Assembly (NCBI GenBank): GCA_937926205.1
Contig: CALEYL010000059.1
Location: forward strand, 1 to 64,000
DNA: 64,000 nt
DNA from: an uncultured Saprospiraceae bacterium
GTDB taxonomy: Bacteria > Bacteroidota > Bacteroidia > Chitinophagales > Saprospiraceae
Direction of reading: 5' to 3'
Below the pieces are notes generated by a model. That model did no database searches, had not been told where the DNA came from, and saw nothing but the letters and a program-made list of their open reading frames with translations. Made by a program: the position numbers and the translations under genes. Below are positions 8,894 through 17,917 of the stretch, one piece after another. Within the stretch, counting starts at the first letter, position 1; each line of letters begins with the position of its first letter.

Positions 8894-8901
8894 CAAATAT
8901 A
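8894..8901 (-). promoter_or_regulatory. -7 element for the CoA-transferase gene
   Basis: On the minus strand TATATTTG matches TAnnTTTG perfectly, about 60 nt before the start at 8833. A TTTG at 8918-8921 could be the upstream element, but its spacer is only 16 nt. Confidence 0.4.
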
Positions 8902-8954
8902 CAATTTCCTGAAATTGCAAAGCACCCATTGTACAACCATTTACGCCTGTTATC

Positions 8955-10430
8955 TTAATCGGGCGAAATATGGGCGTGGCGTCTGCCATATCCGAAATAG
9001 ACAATCAACCCAAGCAATAGCCAGACAATCAGCCGGGACCAGTTAGCCCAACCCAGACCAATGATCATGGCACTGCAAAACAGGATGCCTAAAATTGGAA
9101 TTAACGGGACCAGCGGTGTTTTAAAAGGGCGCGGCGCATCCGGTTCTTTTTTTCGCATGATGATGACGCCTATGGAAACGAGAATGAAAGCGAAGAGCGC
9201 GCCAATACTGGTCATGTCCCCGACAACTTCGCCGGGAACGAATGCCGCAAAAGCGCCGATGAAAAATAAAAACAGAATATTTGAACGCCAGGGCGTACGG
9301 AAACGGGGATGAACTGTAGAAAAAACCGACGGCACCAGACCGTCGCGCGACATGGAGTAAAATACGCGACTCTGTCCCAACAGCATGACTAAAATAACAG
9401 AGGAAAAGCCGAACAAAATTGCAAGGGTGATGAATTTTGCTAGCCAGGCGTAGTCACGCATGTATTGTTCAATGGCAAAAGTGACCGAGGCTTCTTTACC
9501 GGCTTCCCGAAAAACACTGTAATGGGCAATGCCTGTCAATACATAGCTGAACAAGATATACAGTAATGTACAAAAAAACAAAGAACCCAGTATGCCAACA
9601 GGCATGGCCCGCTTCGGGTTTACAGTCTCCTGAGCAGCTGTGGAAACAGCATCAAAGCCAATGAATGCAAAAAAGACAATGCCCGCCCCGGTCAGGATGC
9701 CGCCCCACCCGCCAAATTGCCGGGTTATTCCTAAACTGTTGGTGTATTCTGAAACCGCAGGAATCAGTGGATCATGGTTTACCGGGTTAATGTAGGACCA
9801 GCCCAATACGATGAAAAGCAATACGATAATGACTTTAACCACAACAATGACGCCGTTCAAAGCCGCGGATTCCCGGATACCCCGTATAAGAATGAGGGTT
9901 AAGGCCAGCAAAATGAAAAGCGCCGGTACGTTCATAATGCCATGAATACCCGTTGGAGAAGTCTGGAAAGGCGAATGGCACCATGCAAAAGGAATGACCC
10001 ATTCTACGCCAATAAATTGCTCAATAAACTTATTGAGGTATTCTGACCAGGCGATGCTCACGGTGGCGGCTCCAAGCGCGTATTCCAGCACAAGATCCCA
10101 CCCGATTATCCAGGCGATAAATTGCCCCATGGTAGCATAAGCGTAGGTGTATGCACTCCCTGAAATGGGGATCATAGATGCAAATTCGGCGTAACAAAGT
10201 CCTGCCAGGGCGCAGCCTATTGCAGCAATTACAAACGAAATGGTGACACCGGCTCCGGCATGAAAAGCTGCCGCATCGGCCGTTCGGACAAACAAACCTG
10301 CGCCAATGATTGCGCCAATTCCCAACAAAATCAATCCGGTTGCGCTGATCCGCCGGCTCAGACTGTGATTACCTTCCTCTTTCGCTTCGGTAAGGATAGC
10401 ATCCAGTGTTTTTTTGACAAATAGATTCAT
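8955..10430 (-). CDS. Amino-acid permease of the APC superfamily (cationic amino-acid transporter type)
   Basis: A 491-aa inner-membrane protein with about 12-14 hydrophobic helices. The first carries GLILLGIGAIIGAGLFV, the glycine-rich unwound helix that binds the substrate carboxylate and amine in APC transporters, and FIGFDAVSTAAQETVNPKRAMPVGI is the typical helix-6/loop signature of the CAT subfamily. It imports an amino acid, probably by proton coupling; the specificity is not visible. It is monocistronic on the minus strand. Confidence 0.9.
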   Translation of the reverse strand: MNLFVKKTLDAILTEAKEEGNHSLSRRISATGLILLGIGAIIGAGLFVRTADAAAFHAGAGVTISFVIAAIGCALAGLCYAEFASMIPISGSAYTYAYATMGQFIAWIIGWDLVLEYALGAATVSIAWSEYLNKFIEQFIGVEWVIPFAWCHSPFQTSPTGIHGIMNVPALFILLALTLILIRGIRESAALNGVIVVVKVIIVLLFIVLGWSYINPVNHDPLIPAVSEYTNSLGITRQFGGWGGILTGAGIVFFAFIGFDAVSTAAQETVNPKRAMPVGILGSLFFCTLLYILFSYVLTGIAHYSVFREAGKEASVTFAIEQYMRDYAWLAKFITLAILFGFSSVILVMLLGQSRVFYSMSRDGLVPSVFSTVHPRFRTPWRSNILFLFFIGAFAAFVPGEVVGDMTSIGALFAFILVSIGVIIMRKKEPDAPRPFKTPLVPLIPILGILFCSAMIIGLGWANWSRLIVWLLLGLIVYFGYGRRHAHISPD

Positions 10431-10549
10431 GTCTCTTTTGTTTTAGGTGAGGAGAAGTTGTCTGGAAATAATCCTTCCACACCCGACAAAAGAGCTTGAA
10501 AAACAGAATAGCATTTACGTTTGAGCGTCAGGAAATTTGCTGAATTGGC

Positions 10550-11764
10550 TTAATCGTCAGCAGAATGATCTCCGGTAATATTGTCGGTAAAATTATCTTC
10601 CTGTGAATTGTCGAATTGTATGATTTTATTTTGAAGCGCAAACAATAAGATCAGTACCTCCCGGTTAGCAAGGCGTAACTTGGGCGCTATTTTATTCTGA
10701 AGCAGGTCGTCTACATTCTTGCGCGGGTTGGTTCTGGGAAGAAACAGATTCATATCAGACCCAATTGCCTCACGGGTATCTCCCTTCGCCAGGCGTCTTA
10801 AGACCAAAACTTCGCGCTCTTCCAGGCCCCATCGCTGCCGGATTTCTTCCAATGACAGCAATTCCGCTATTTGTAACTCGGCTGCTTTTTTGATTTCATA
10901 GCTGTAGAGCAAAATAACAAACAGTGCAATCAGCAGCATTTTGAAAACGGTTGCCACCAAATCGTAAAAAACATAATAGGACGCAGAAGCCGGATAGGTT
11001 TCAAGCCAGTTCAGCCAATCCGGTAAAGTGGCTTTGGACATTCCAAGAAGCGGGAATATCAGACTTACTTCTGCCAGGGTGGTCAGAATAATGGTGATGT
11101 ATACCACCCAAACCATGGCGGACATGTGCCTCCGAGGATCATTAAACGCAGTGCGTAACACAAAAAGCAGGGTCAGAATGGTAAGCAGCGAAAACAAAAT
11201 ATCCGGAACGTAAAGCAAATACCCGTTGCCGGAGGCATTGTTTATGCCACCCAGTGGCCCCTGCAACAGCCAGTATAAAAACAGCGTAAACAACATGAAT
11301 ACAATCCCCGCTACGACTACCGACAATTTGTTTTTAGTAAAAGCAAGTATCCCTTTGAGTATTGGGCCGGTTTTTGCACCGGGAATTTCAATGGAAGGAA
11401 TCGTGAAGAGGATGAATACTGAATTTAAAGAGGAAAACAAGCTGCGGCATAATATCTCCAAAACACCAGGCGACCCTTCAGAAATGGGTTGGAGCACAAG
11501 TAAATCTGCCAACCCCGATAGGCCCCATACACCCAGAGCCGCAGCAAACCAAAGTATGCCTTCGATTCTGGGCTTTGGCGTTTTTTCCTGGCTTTTCATC
11601 TTCCAAAGCAAAAAGAAGACAAAAGAAAAAATAGTGCCCGTCAGGAGCATCCACCAGGCGTAAAACTGCCTTAGTCCTATCCCGTTAACCGTGCCGGAAT
11701 AATCCTGCGCCGGAAGCAACACGGGCAACAAAACCAATGCAACAGCCAATACGAATTTTACCAT
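10550..11764 (-). CDS. Multi-pass membrane protein with a LuxR-like helix-turn-helix tail
   Basis: A 404-aa protein if started at the ATG at 11764, which gives a good signal-like N-terminus (VKFVLAVALVLLPVLLPAQ); an in-frame ATG at 11815 would add 17 polar residues and is less likely. About seven hydrophobic helices follow to about residue 305. The cytoplasmic tail starts LEEIRQRWGLEEREVLVLRRLAKGD, resembling the first two helices of LuxR/GerE DNA-binding domains (L-x-E-R-E-x-x-V-L-x-L-x-A-x-G). A later segment ends with KLRLANREV, like the recognition-helix end. The central part has an insertion compared with ordinary LuxR domains. It might be a membrane-anchored regulator; this is inference. 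It does not belong to a family I can name. Confidence 0.6.
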   Translation of the reverse strand: MVKFVLAVALVLLPVLLPAQDYSGTVNGIGLRQFYAWWMLLTGTIFSFVFFLLWKMKSQEKTPKPRIEGILWFAAALGVWGLSGLADLLVLQPISEGSPGVLEILCRSLFSSLNSVFILFTIPSIEIPGAKTGPILKGILAFTKNKLSVVVAGIVFMLFTLFLYWLLQGPLGGINNASGNGYLLYVPDILFSLLTILTLLFVLRTAFNDPRRHMSAMVWVVYITIILTTLAEVSLIFPLLGMSKATLPDWLNWLETYPASASYYVFYDLVATVFKMLLIALFVILLYSYEIKKAAELQIAELLSLEEIRQRWGLEEREVLVLRRLAKGDTREAIGSDMNLFLPRTNPRKNVDDLLQNKIAPKLRLANREVLILLFALQNKIIQFDNSQEDNFTDNITGDHSADD

Positions 11765-11838
11765 GAGTTCCTCGATTGTTCGGCTGAAGGTCGCATTTTG
11801 AAAAGAATAAAACAACAGTCCTTGAAAGCAAGCGCTTA

Positions 11839-12087
11839 TTATTCAGTTCCTTTTGCATGGAATAAACGCCTGAAAGCATTAAAAACAGCATGGTGGCTCA
11901 CGGTTACATGGTCTTCTTCCGGAAGGTAATCAAAGTGAGTCCTCAGGTTTTTGCTTTTGGTACTTTTTATTTTTTTCGCCAGTAAATTGGCATCGACTTC
12001 CATCACCCGCGGCGTGTCGCCTGGTGTAAGTCCTTCTTTCCCCACGCCAATAATTACGCCAGGCACAATTTGCTTTCCGAACTGAGA
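11839..12087 (-). pseudogene. C-terminal remnant of an alpha/beta-hydrolase (esterase D-like)
   Basis: The frame reads PGVIIGVGKEG, later VDANLLAKKIKS, and ends DYLPEEDHVTVSHHAVFNAFRRLF, which is the familiar C-terminus of the IroE/esterase D group, including the catalytic His (EEDHVTVSHHA). Only about 80 residues survive. The nucleophile elbow and the rest of the fold are missing, because upstream, after an in-frame stop, lies the end of another gene. No good start codon is present. It is a decayed gene end left beside its neighbour. Confidence 0.65.
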
Positions 12088-12756
12088 TTAATACTGAACG
12101 ATTATTTTTTGCGAACCAATCCTGTTTCCTTTTTTGTCAAAAACAGATACTAAACAGACCCCCTTGTAATGCCAGTCAGTGGTATCCACCCGCAGTTGAT
12201 GTTGAGGCATGTCGCTTTTAAAAATCAGTTGCCCCCATAAATTGGTAATGCTGATGAAGCAGGCCTGCTCGTTGAAATTTTTATGGGTGATCAGAAGGTA
12301 TGGACCGGCAGGGTTTGGGTGGATTTTTATGGGAAATGGTGCCTTGTTTGCGTCCTGCAAAACATTCGTTGTCCCGCCAACCACGAAGGAAGTATCCAAT
12401 TGATAAATGGTCGCATCAAAATTGCTGATTGGACAAACACTGCCCTGGTGGTATTCTATCTGCAGGGTATAATTCCCGTTTGGGAAAGGCCCGATTTTAA
12501 AAGTATCGATGCTGTTGCAAATCGTGGTGTCCCAGTATCCGCAATAAGTCGGAAAAATCCGGATGTCTGAGCCCGTGGTATCCATGTAAGTATACACCAA
12601 CCCGAAGGCGCAATTGCCGGTATAGGTAAGATCAGAAATGATCAGGATTGTATCTGTCGCTGTCGGATTGGCGGGCAGAATGTCGATTTGATTGACGGAT
12701 TGCGCCATAAGCGTTCCTTTTAGAAGGATTGCAAAGAGTAGCGGTGAATACTTCAT
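12088..12756 (-). CDS. Small secreted protein with type IX sorting domain
   Basis: A 222-aa protein. The signal peptide (KYSPLLFAILLKGTLMAQS) is followed by an Ig-like beta-rich region (20-135) with four cysteines, then a typical type IX secretion domain beginning IKIHPNPAGPYLL and ending in IIVQY. No catalytic motif is seen, so it may be an adhesin or structural surface protein. It lies 18 nt downstream of the next gene on the same strand and is probably co-transcribed with it. A fragment with the same LWGQ...QLRVDTT core is found at about 13.7 kb. Confidence 0.75.
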   Translation of the reverse strand: MKYSPLLFAILLKGTLMAQSVNQIDILPANPTATDTILIISDLTYTGNCAFGLVYTYMDTTGSDIRIFPTYCGYWDTTICNSIDTFKIGPFPNGNYTLQIEYHQGSVCPISNFDATIYQLDTSFVVGGTTNVLQDANKAPFPIKIHPNPAGPYLLITHKNFNEQACFISITNLWGQLIFKSDMPQHQLRVDTTDWHYKGVCLVSVFDKKGNRIGSQKIIVQY

Positions 12757-12774
12757 ATCTTATTATTTTAACCT

Positions 12775-13488
12775 TCAATTGCGCGTGATGACTTTCAAAG
12801 AATCCTGCATGACCTTCCCTTTCCGGATTTTTATCGTTTTTATATAGTGATGCCCTCCTTCCATCTGGTCCTGTTTTTCTTCCCGGATTAAATAAGGTTT
12901 GTCGGCTACGAGGCGGTAGGTGCTGGAGGTATAAATGTACTTATTTGCTTTGCTAAATGTAGTAATTAACTTCTGTTCCTTGTCAAAAACCGGATTGGCA
13001 AGTTCGCTGAACTCCGGGCTATAAACAAATTCAGAAACTGTCGGATTGAAAAGCCAGAATGAATAACCTTTATTGCCGGTCACGCCCCACCAGTCGAGCA
13101 GAGAAATATCTGTGTAACCATCAAAATTTGCGTCTACGCCTTTAAAATAATCTGCTTTACTGTAAGGCGATTCTCCCAAGCCTGCCTGAATTGTCTGCAA
13201 AACTTTCGACTTTGGTCCTTTAGAAACGAGAATGGTGCGGACTCTACTGGCCGTATCTCGCAAAACCCGAAAATGAAATATTGGTAAATCAGGGTGAATT
13301 TTAAGCTGATAGCTCAAATCGTGAAGGCTGTCTTCCGGATCATAAAACGCAGGAAAAACTGATGATGTTTCTGGTTTTTCATAAAAAGCGGGCTCTCCGG
13401 TTATTGAATGCTTTATTGGTTGCCACGTGATTCCAATAATTGCTGTCAGGAGTGTCGTAAAACCCAAAAAGACCTTATTCTTCGTCAT
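12775..13488 (-). CDS. Exported protein with an XAC2610/FG-GAP-like repeat segment
   Basis: A 237-aa protein. The N-terminal hydrophobic segment (VFLGFTTLLTAIIGITW) is a signal or anchor. The middle contains GVDANFDGYTDISLLDWWGVTGNKGYSFWLFN, a calcium-binding-like D-x-N-x-D-G-x-x-D loop found in XAC2610-type and integrin-like FG-GAP repeats of bacterial exported proteins. The rest reads as beta-strands with a basic C-terminus. Function unknown. It is the first gene of a probable pair with the type IX protein that follows it. Confidence 0.6.
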   Translation of the reverse strand: MTKNKVFLGFTTLLTAIIGITWQPIKHSITGEPAFYEKPETSSVFPAFYDPEDSLHDLSYQLKIHPDLPIFHFRVLRDTASRVRTILVSKGPKSKVLQTIQAGLGESPYSKADYFKGVDANFDGYTDISLLDWWGVTGNKGYSFWLFNPTVSEFVYSPEFSELANPVFDKEQKLITTFSKANKYIYTSSTYRLVADKPYLIREEKQDQMEGGHHYIKTIKIRKGKVMQDSLKVITRN

Positions 13489-13666
13489 AGATTGCTTATC
13501 CTTTTATTGCGTTGTGAAACTAATCCAAACTCGGGATTTCCAACTCATTAATTATGCCATTTAGCAGTTTCTTTCCGCCTGATGGTTTTTAGTCTGGGGG
13601 TGAACCTTTAAAGAACGATTGAGTAGAGAAGAAATTTTTATTGAGTCCTATTAGACCAAATGATCA

Positions 13667-13786
13667 TTAGAATACAAATGCATACAGTAAATTAGTGGTA
13701 TCCACCCGCAGCTGGTTTTGGGGCAAGCCCCCATGATAAACCTCTTGTCCCCATAAATCGGTAAAGCTGAAACAGGGATCCGTCCA
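13667..13786 (-). pseudogene. Relic of a type IX sorting domain
   Basis: The minus frame reads CFSFTDLWGQEVYHGGLP and then QNQLRVDTTN before a stop. This mirrors the sorting domain of the gene at 12088-12756 (ITNLWGQLIFKSDMP ... QHQLRVDTTD). Only about 35 residues remain and no gene body precedes them. It suggests a lost paralogue or a partial duplication. Confidence 0.55.
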
Positions 13787-13794
13787 GTAAAATA

Positions 13795-13831
13795 AGAATG
13801 GGGCTGTCACTCGCAGAGACAGCCCCAATTC
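13795..13831 (-). terminator. Strong hairpin after the 632-codon secreted-protein gene
   Basis: GGGGCTGTC (13800-13808) pairs perfectly with GACAGCCCC (13818-13826), with flanking AGAATT complementarity extending the stem. It lies about 40 nt beyond the stop at 13869 on the minus strand. The following sequence is T-rich (ATTCTTATTTT). Confidence 0.75.
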
Positions 13832-13868
13832 TGTTAAACCGTTATTTAACAATCAAATAACTCGCGGT

Positions 13869-15716
13869 TTATTGAGTTTTCACCACCAGTTTTTGCACCT
13901 TACGCAGATTGTTGCTCCTGACAGTCACATTGTAAATGCCACTGACGAAAATGCTTTGATCCAGCTGCAGCGTAAAGGCAGGTGTTTCAACCAGACTAAG
14001 ATTTTTACTAAGGACCACAGCGCCCAGTTGGTTGTAAACTTCCAATTGTGCGGATTGGCCAATAAAATCAGTCAGATTGAGCTGAACTTCAGTACTTGCC
14101 GGGTTTGGATACAGGAACAATACCTCTCCGGATTCATTATTTGTGATCAGGCTGTTGGGCATCGACTGCAAACCGGCTGCGCCACCATCTTCACTGCAAT
14201 GTCCAGGGCCCGTAATACCATTGTTGTAATTATCGAGAATGGATGCAAGGCTCGTTACATTGTTTTTTGCAGGACCTTTGAATGTCGCTACCTGGGCTGG
14301 CGTGTAGGTATTAAACAAAGCCGTAGCGCTATTGTAAGCCGCAAGCACAGCTGCCGGGATGGAGGCCTCGTTTAACTGGTTCAGTTGGGCCGCGATGTAC
14401 TGATGCGCCAGTACGTAGTAAGCATTGCCTGCAGGAGGGGTCCACAAGACCTGATAATAGGTTTTTCCACTCAGGAAAAATACAGTGCTGGCGCCACTGG
14501 GTAAGAGCGCCCATGTTGCGTCGTAGGGCGCCGGGCCAAATTCGGAATGTGTTTTCCAATAGCCCTGCGTCAGGGTGCAGCCGCCACCACAGGGAATGTT
14601 CACAGATACAGTACAACTGCTGGAGCCTGTTTCGCCGTTGTCGTTACTCAAAAAGCTGGCTGTATTGATATAAGTATACTCGCCGCATTCATTGTATGGG
14701 CCAATCTGGCAGTTATAGGTCCCGGAGGAAAAAGAAAATGATGTGGGGGCGCCGTTATTTACACAAACAGTCGTTGGTTCCTTACAATCGTCTGAAACGG
14801 TGATGCACTCGTCCTCCAGCTGAGTCGGACTTCCAAACGTATAATCGGCTGTAGCTATATCGCCCTCTACTGTAGCATTTACAGGTGTTGTTACGGTGAC
14901 GGTATTCGTGCCATTTGCCGGTCCATCCAGATCTGCTGAGTATGTACAGGTAAGGGTTGCGCCTGCACCAAGGATGTATGGCGGGACAAAAGGATTATCA
15001 AATCCACAATCTACTTCAGCGGCTATGCCACCGCTCAGGACGTCTTGTACGCTGAGAATAGATGCGCTAAAAGGGGTGTTATTGTAAATGGTAATTGTGC
15101 CGACTACTTTCCAGTCGCTGTCTGTGCTGGTGGCATCTGCCTTCCAGGAGAATGGATAGTTGTAGGATTGTCCCTCCGACAACATCAGCGATGCGGGGCC
15201 GTTGCATTGTTTGTCAATGATCCAGTTGTAATCGCGCGTATAGGATGCTGTTGCCGTTTTACTAGCCGTCAGTCTGTAGTGGAAAACAAAATTGATGTGG
15301 CTGAAATCAGCATACATACCACTATTTCCTGCCAATGGACAGTGCAGGTTTCCGTCCGTGCCGGGCCGGGGCGTTGTTCCGGTATAGTCGTAATCGTTGT
15401 ATTCCGGGCCTCCCTTGGCGTAGACGTGTTCAATGACGATGTTATCAGAAACGGTCCAGGTCATTATTTCACCACAGGGGCCGTCAGATATCGAAAAAGT
15501 AACAGAACCTGTTCCAAGCGGGTAGGTTCCGGGAGTGGGCGGGTCGAACTTTACATTTGTAGCGGTTTCATCAGGCGTATTCCCTTCTACCAAGGTCGGA
15601 GTGATACCCACCGGCGAGGATGGGTCATTGGTAGCGCAAGCTGCGATACGGTTACTGTACAACCCTGCGAGGAGCAAAAGCAGGGAAAAAAATACAGAAG
15701 AAATAGAATTTCTCAT
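13869..15716 (-). CDS. Large secreted surface protein with type IX sorting domain
   Basis: A 615-aa protein from the ATG at 15716, which begins a clear signal peptide (MRNSISSVFFSLLLLLAG); the frame opens 17 codons earlier, but that extension would bury the signal. The N-terminal region has a HYR-like beta-sandwich (GTYPLGTGSVTFSIS). Cys-rich strands of unknown type follow, then a GGGCTLTQGYWKTH module around residues 375-390. The TQGYWKTH motif is a recurrent element of bacterial surface proteins. A helical segment comes next, then a sorting domain from FLYPNPAST to the end. There is no enzyme motif; an adhesin or surface-layer role is plausible but unproven. Confidence 0.78.
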   Translation of the reverse strand: MRNSISSVFFSLLLLLAGLYSNRIAACATNDPSSPVGITPTLVEGNTPDETATNVKFDPPTPGTYPLGTGSVTFSISDGPCGEIMTWTVSDNIVIEHVYAKGGPEYNDYDYTGTTPRPGTDGNLHCPLAGNSGMYADFSHINFVFHYRLTASKTATASYTRDYNWIIDKQCNGPASLMLSEGQSYNYPFSWKADATSTDSDWKVVGTITIYNNTPFSASILSVQDVLSGGIAAEVDCGFDNPFVPPYILGAGATLTCTYSADLDGPANGTNTVTVTTPVNATVEGDIATADYTFGSPTQLEDECITVSDDCKEPTTVCVNNGAPTSFSFSSGTYNCQIGPYNECGEYTYINTASFLSNDNGETGSSSCTVSVNIPCGGGCTLTQGYWKTHSEFGPAPYDATWALLPSGASTVFFLSGKTYYQVLWTPPAGNAYYVLAHQYIAAQLNQLNEASIPAAVLAAYNSATALFNTYTPAQVATFKGPAKNNVTSLASILDNYNNGITGPGHCSEDGGAAGLQSMPNSLITNNESGEVLFLYPNPASTEVQLNLTDFIGQSAQLEVYNQLGAVVLSKNLSLVETPAFTLQLDQSIFVSGIYNVTVRSNNLRKVQKLVVKTQ

Positions 15717-16194
15717 TTTGTAACTGGTTTTTAAAAGTTTTATAATAAAATGTGGAACATACGGCACAAAAAGCCCTCATTCCTTTGAGCAGACACAATA
15801 GAAGCGCCATGCACAAAAGACATTAAGTGCAAAAGACAGAAGTCAACCCATCTGTTTTTCAAACCAATACCAGTACCCTTAAATCAGGACGAAATGATGA
15901 TAGAGCGTACGTTACCAGCTGAACTGCATGGAACAGGAAATAAAATCAGGAAGTAAAGTACTGATGGATGCAATCCGGAAGTAACAATAATGGAAGTGCA
16001 AGGGAGGTGGTACCTGTTTGTGTTATCATAGTGTTTGTTTTTAAGTGGCTAATTTCTTGAACGCTAAAACTTTCTTCTTCTTCTTCTTCTTCTTCTTCTT
16101 CTTCAAACAACCAACGGTATCTTGTATACAAAGATAGTGTGATTTTTTTCTAAAACATTGTTTTTCAGTATCTTTTTTTAGTTTCGATCTACCT
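15717..16194. other. Intergenic region with a TTC microsatellite
   Basis: About 480 bp without a credible gene. A 61-codon minus frame here owes its run of ten or so Glu codons to the TTC repeat and has no other protein-like character. No promoter matching TAnnTTTG was found for the secreted-protein gene. Confidence 0.5.
16072..16104. repeat. (TTC)11 microsatellite
   Basis: Eleven uninterrupted TTC units. It lies about 100 bp past the 3' end of the creatininase-like gene and 355 bp upstream of the secreted-protein gene, so length changes could alter spacing in that gene's leader but not any protein. Confidence 0.9.
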
Positions 16195-16956
16195 TTACTC
16201 GTAAAGATCATTGACATCACATTTGGACAATTTCATTAAAAAAATCGCAATTTTTAAAGTGATGGCATTGAAGTATTTTTCTCCTTTTTCCGCTGTGGCA
16301 AGCGCAGGGTTTCCGACACCGGTATCCTCCGTAATTTGCGACCACTTTCTTTCCGTCCAGGCCCATCCTTCCCGAAACTCCCTGATTTTATGCTTTTTTT
16401 CTTTGCCGGAACCTGCTTCTGTCAGTGGAAGCACCAGATGCGGCGTCAGGTAAAGTATCAAACTGGTTTCCATTTCATCTGCGTGGTCGCCCTTGTGTTC
16501 AAAATATTCATCTTTATTCAAAGCCTGAAACCAATTGCAGGTGGATAAAAACATTTTCGGAAATTTTAATCCCAATTCTCTGATGAGTGGCTTGAAGTCA
16601 TTTCCGCCATGGCTGTTTAAAATCAGTAATTTGTAAATGCCCTGCCTGTTCAGCACTTCGATGATATCGGCAAGAATGGCCATTTGTGTGCTTGGATTCA
16701 GGTTGATGTCCAGTTTAATATCGGCCTGGCCGGTATTTACGCCAAAGGGGATGCTTGGCAGGACGATAACCTTCGCGCCGTTTTCCCAGGCGATTTTCGC
16801 AGCCTCAGCCGCAATGTGATCGCCTTCAATAACATCCGTTGCATAGGGCAAATGGTAATTGTGCGCCTCGGTGGCGCCCCAGGGCAGAATGGCAAGGTCT
16901 ATTTGAGCATGCTGTATGTTTTTCCAGTTGGTTTCAGCTAAGATATACGGTCTCAT
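16195..16956 (-). CDS. Creatininase-family amidohydrolase
   Basis: A 253-aa enzyme. Metal-binding blocks of the creatinine amidohydrolase family are present: LPWGATEAHNYHLPYATDVIEGD near the start (Glu, His and Asp ligands), NSHGGND in the middle and HADEMETSLIL after it. Members hydrolyse cyclic amides (creatinine, formamidopyrimidines) or cleave mycofactocin precursors; the substrate here is unknown. I choose the ATG at 16956 because a perfect promoter has its -7 box at 16972-16979, which would overlap the alternative ATG at 16974. Confidence 0.88.
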   Translation of the reverse strand: MRPYILAETNWKNIQHAQIDLAILPWGATEAHNYHLPYATDVIEGDHIAAEAAKIAWENGAKVIVLPSIPFGVNTGQADIKLDINLNPSTQMAILADIIEVLNRQGIYKLLILNSHGGNDFKPLIRELGLKFPKMFLSTCNWFQALNKDEYFEHKGDHADEMETSLILYLTPHLVLPLTEAGSGKEKKHKIREFREGWAWTERKWSQITEDTGVGNPALATAEKGEKYFNAITLKIAIFLMKLSKCDVNDLYE

Positions 16957-16971
16957 TATGTTCGTTTTTGC

Positions 16972-17003
16972 CAAAGCTATCGCATTCTTTTTACTTCTGC
17001 AAA
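16972..17003 (-). promoter_or_regulatory. Bacteroidota-type promoter for the creatininase-like gene
   Basis: On the minus strand TTTG (17000-17003), a 20-nt spacer, then TAGCTTTG (16972-16979), a perfect consensus match. It decides the start codon at 16956. Confidence 0.7.
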
Positions 17004-17075
17004 CGAACGGTTATTTCTGAAAAAGGAACCGTAGCATATAGAATTTCGAATGTCGAAGTGAGGCAACTTTTCTTA

Positions 17076-17555
17076 CTATTCTATCTCTCCTAAACTTTTC
17101 AATACTTTATCTATCAGGTTTTTGTCTAGCCTAAAACCTATTTTTTGCAGGTTTTCAATATTGAGTTTAACTGATGAAATAACCCCTTTCTGCTTAGCTT
17201 GGATTAACACACCTAATATTCCAACGATCTTTATGCCATATCTATCGGCAATCAAGCGGCCTTTGTATTCATCTATGATCAGGTATTCGGCTTTTGCTTC
17301 TATGGCTAATGCAATAGACTCGGACTCACCAAAATCGAGTTCTTCTAATAGTTCCGTGACTATCTTCAGATCTTTAGGGGCTCTTTCTTTGATCCAGCCA
17401 AGTTGTTCAAGTTGCTTTTTTTGATTTGGCAAGCTATACAATTCTCTTTTTACTGCGGGAGTAATTGTTATCTCACCATATAACACATTTAAAATACTGA
17501 TCAGGTTGATCTGTAGTAGATTGGATATTGCTGAGGTGTCGCTTACAACAATCAT
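17076..17555 (-). CDS. PIN-domain (DUF3368) toxin-like nuclease
   Basis: A 159-aa protein. The N-terminus MIVVSDTSAISNLLQ carries the first PIN acidic residue (Asp6). The middle FGESESIALAIE and the LIIDEYKGRLIADRYGIKIVG block supply the remaining acidic cluster. This order is that of DUF3368 proteins, which pair with UPF0175 partners. PIN toxins are Mg-dependent ribonucleases. The start overlaps the stop of the upstream gene by 4 nt (ATGA), the usual coupling of antitoxin and toxin genes. Confidence 0.88.
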   Translation of the reverse strand: MIVVSDTSAISNLLQINLISILNVLYGEITITPAVKRELYSLPNQKKQLEQLGWIKERAPKDLKIVTELLEELDFGESESIALAIEAKAEYLIIDEYKGRLIADRYGIKIVGILGVLIQAKQKGVISSVKLNIENLQKIGFRLDKNLIDKVLKSLGEIE

Positions 17556-17791
17556 AGACTAATGCCAAGATTAGCAAGGTCTTTTGCTAAATCCTCCTCT
17601 GTGTAATGGATATTAATATCCCTTTTTGCCAGTTCTTTTTGAAAACTGATCTGGTCTAAACCGCTTAAATGCCGGCATTGGCCCATGCTCATCCGCTTTT
17701 TGTCATAAAGATAACAAGCCAAATCAATCAACAATTCATCTGCTGACGTATGGGCTTTTGACAGCGTATCATCTGTGATTATCAATGCCAT
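17552..17791 (-). CDS. UPF0175-family antitoxin
   Basis: A 79-aa protein with DLACYLYDKKRMSMGQCRHLSGLDQISFQKELAKRDI, the helix-turn-helix-like core of the UPF0175 family, and a C-terminal tail (YTEEDLAKDLANLGISL) likely to bind the PIN partner. It is the first gene of a two-gene toxin-antitoxin operon and probably autoregulates it. No TAnnTTTG box was found upstream. Confidence 0.88.
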   Translation of the reverse strand: MALIITDDTLSKAHTSADELLIDLACYLYDKKRMSMGQCRHLSGLDQISFQKELAKRDINIHYTEEDLAKDLANLGISL

Positions 17792-17917
17792 AGCTTCTTT
17801 TTGTGGTAATTATAGATACCTTTTAAAAATAACGCACCGTTTGGGCTTTTAGTTTCCTAATATCAAAGGTTTATGTCCATTTCAACATTCGAAGTTCCTT
17901 TTTCGACTTTTCAATAT

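Noticed and set aside
15045..15734. A 229-codon plus-strand frame opposite the secreted-protein gene
   Set aside because: Antisense to a gene with signal peptide and sorting domain; no protein-like features.
15946..16131. A short protein with a poly-Glu run
   Set aside because: The Glu run is only the TTC microsatellite read on the minus strand; the rest has no protein character.
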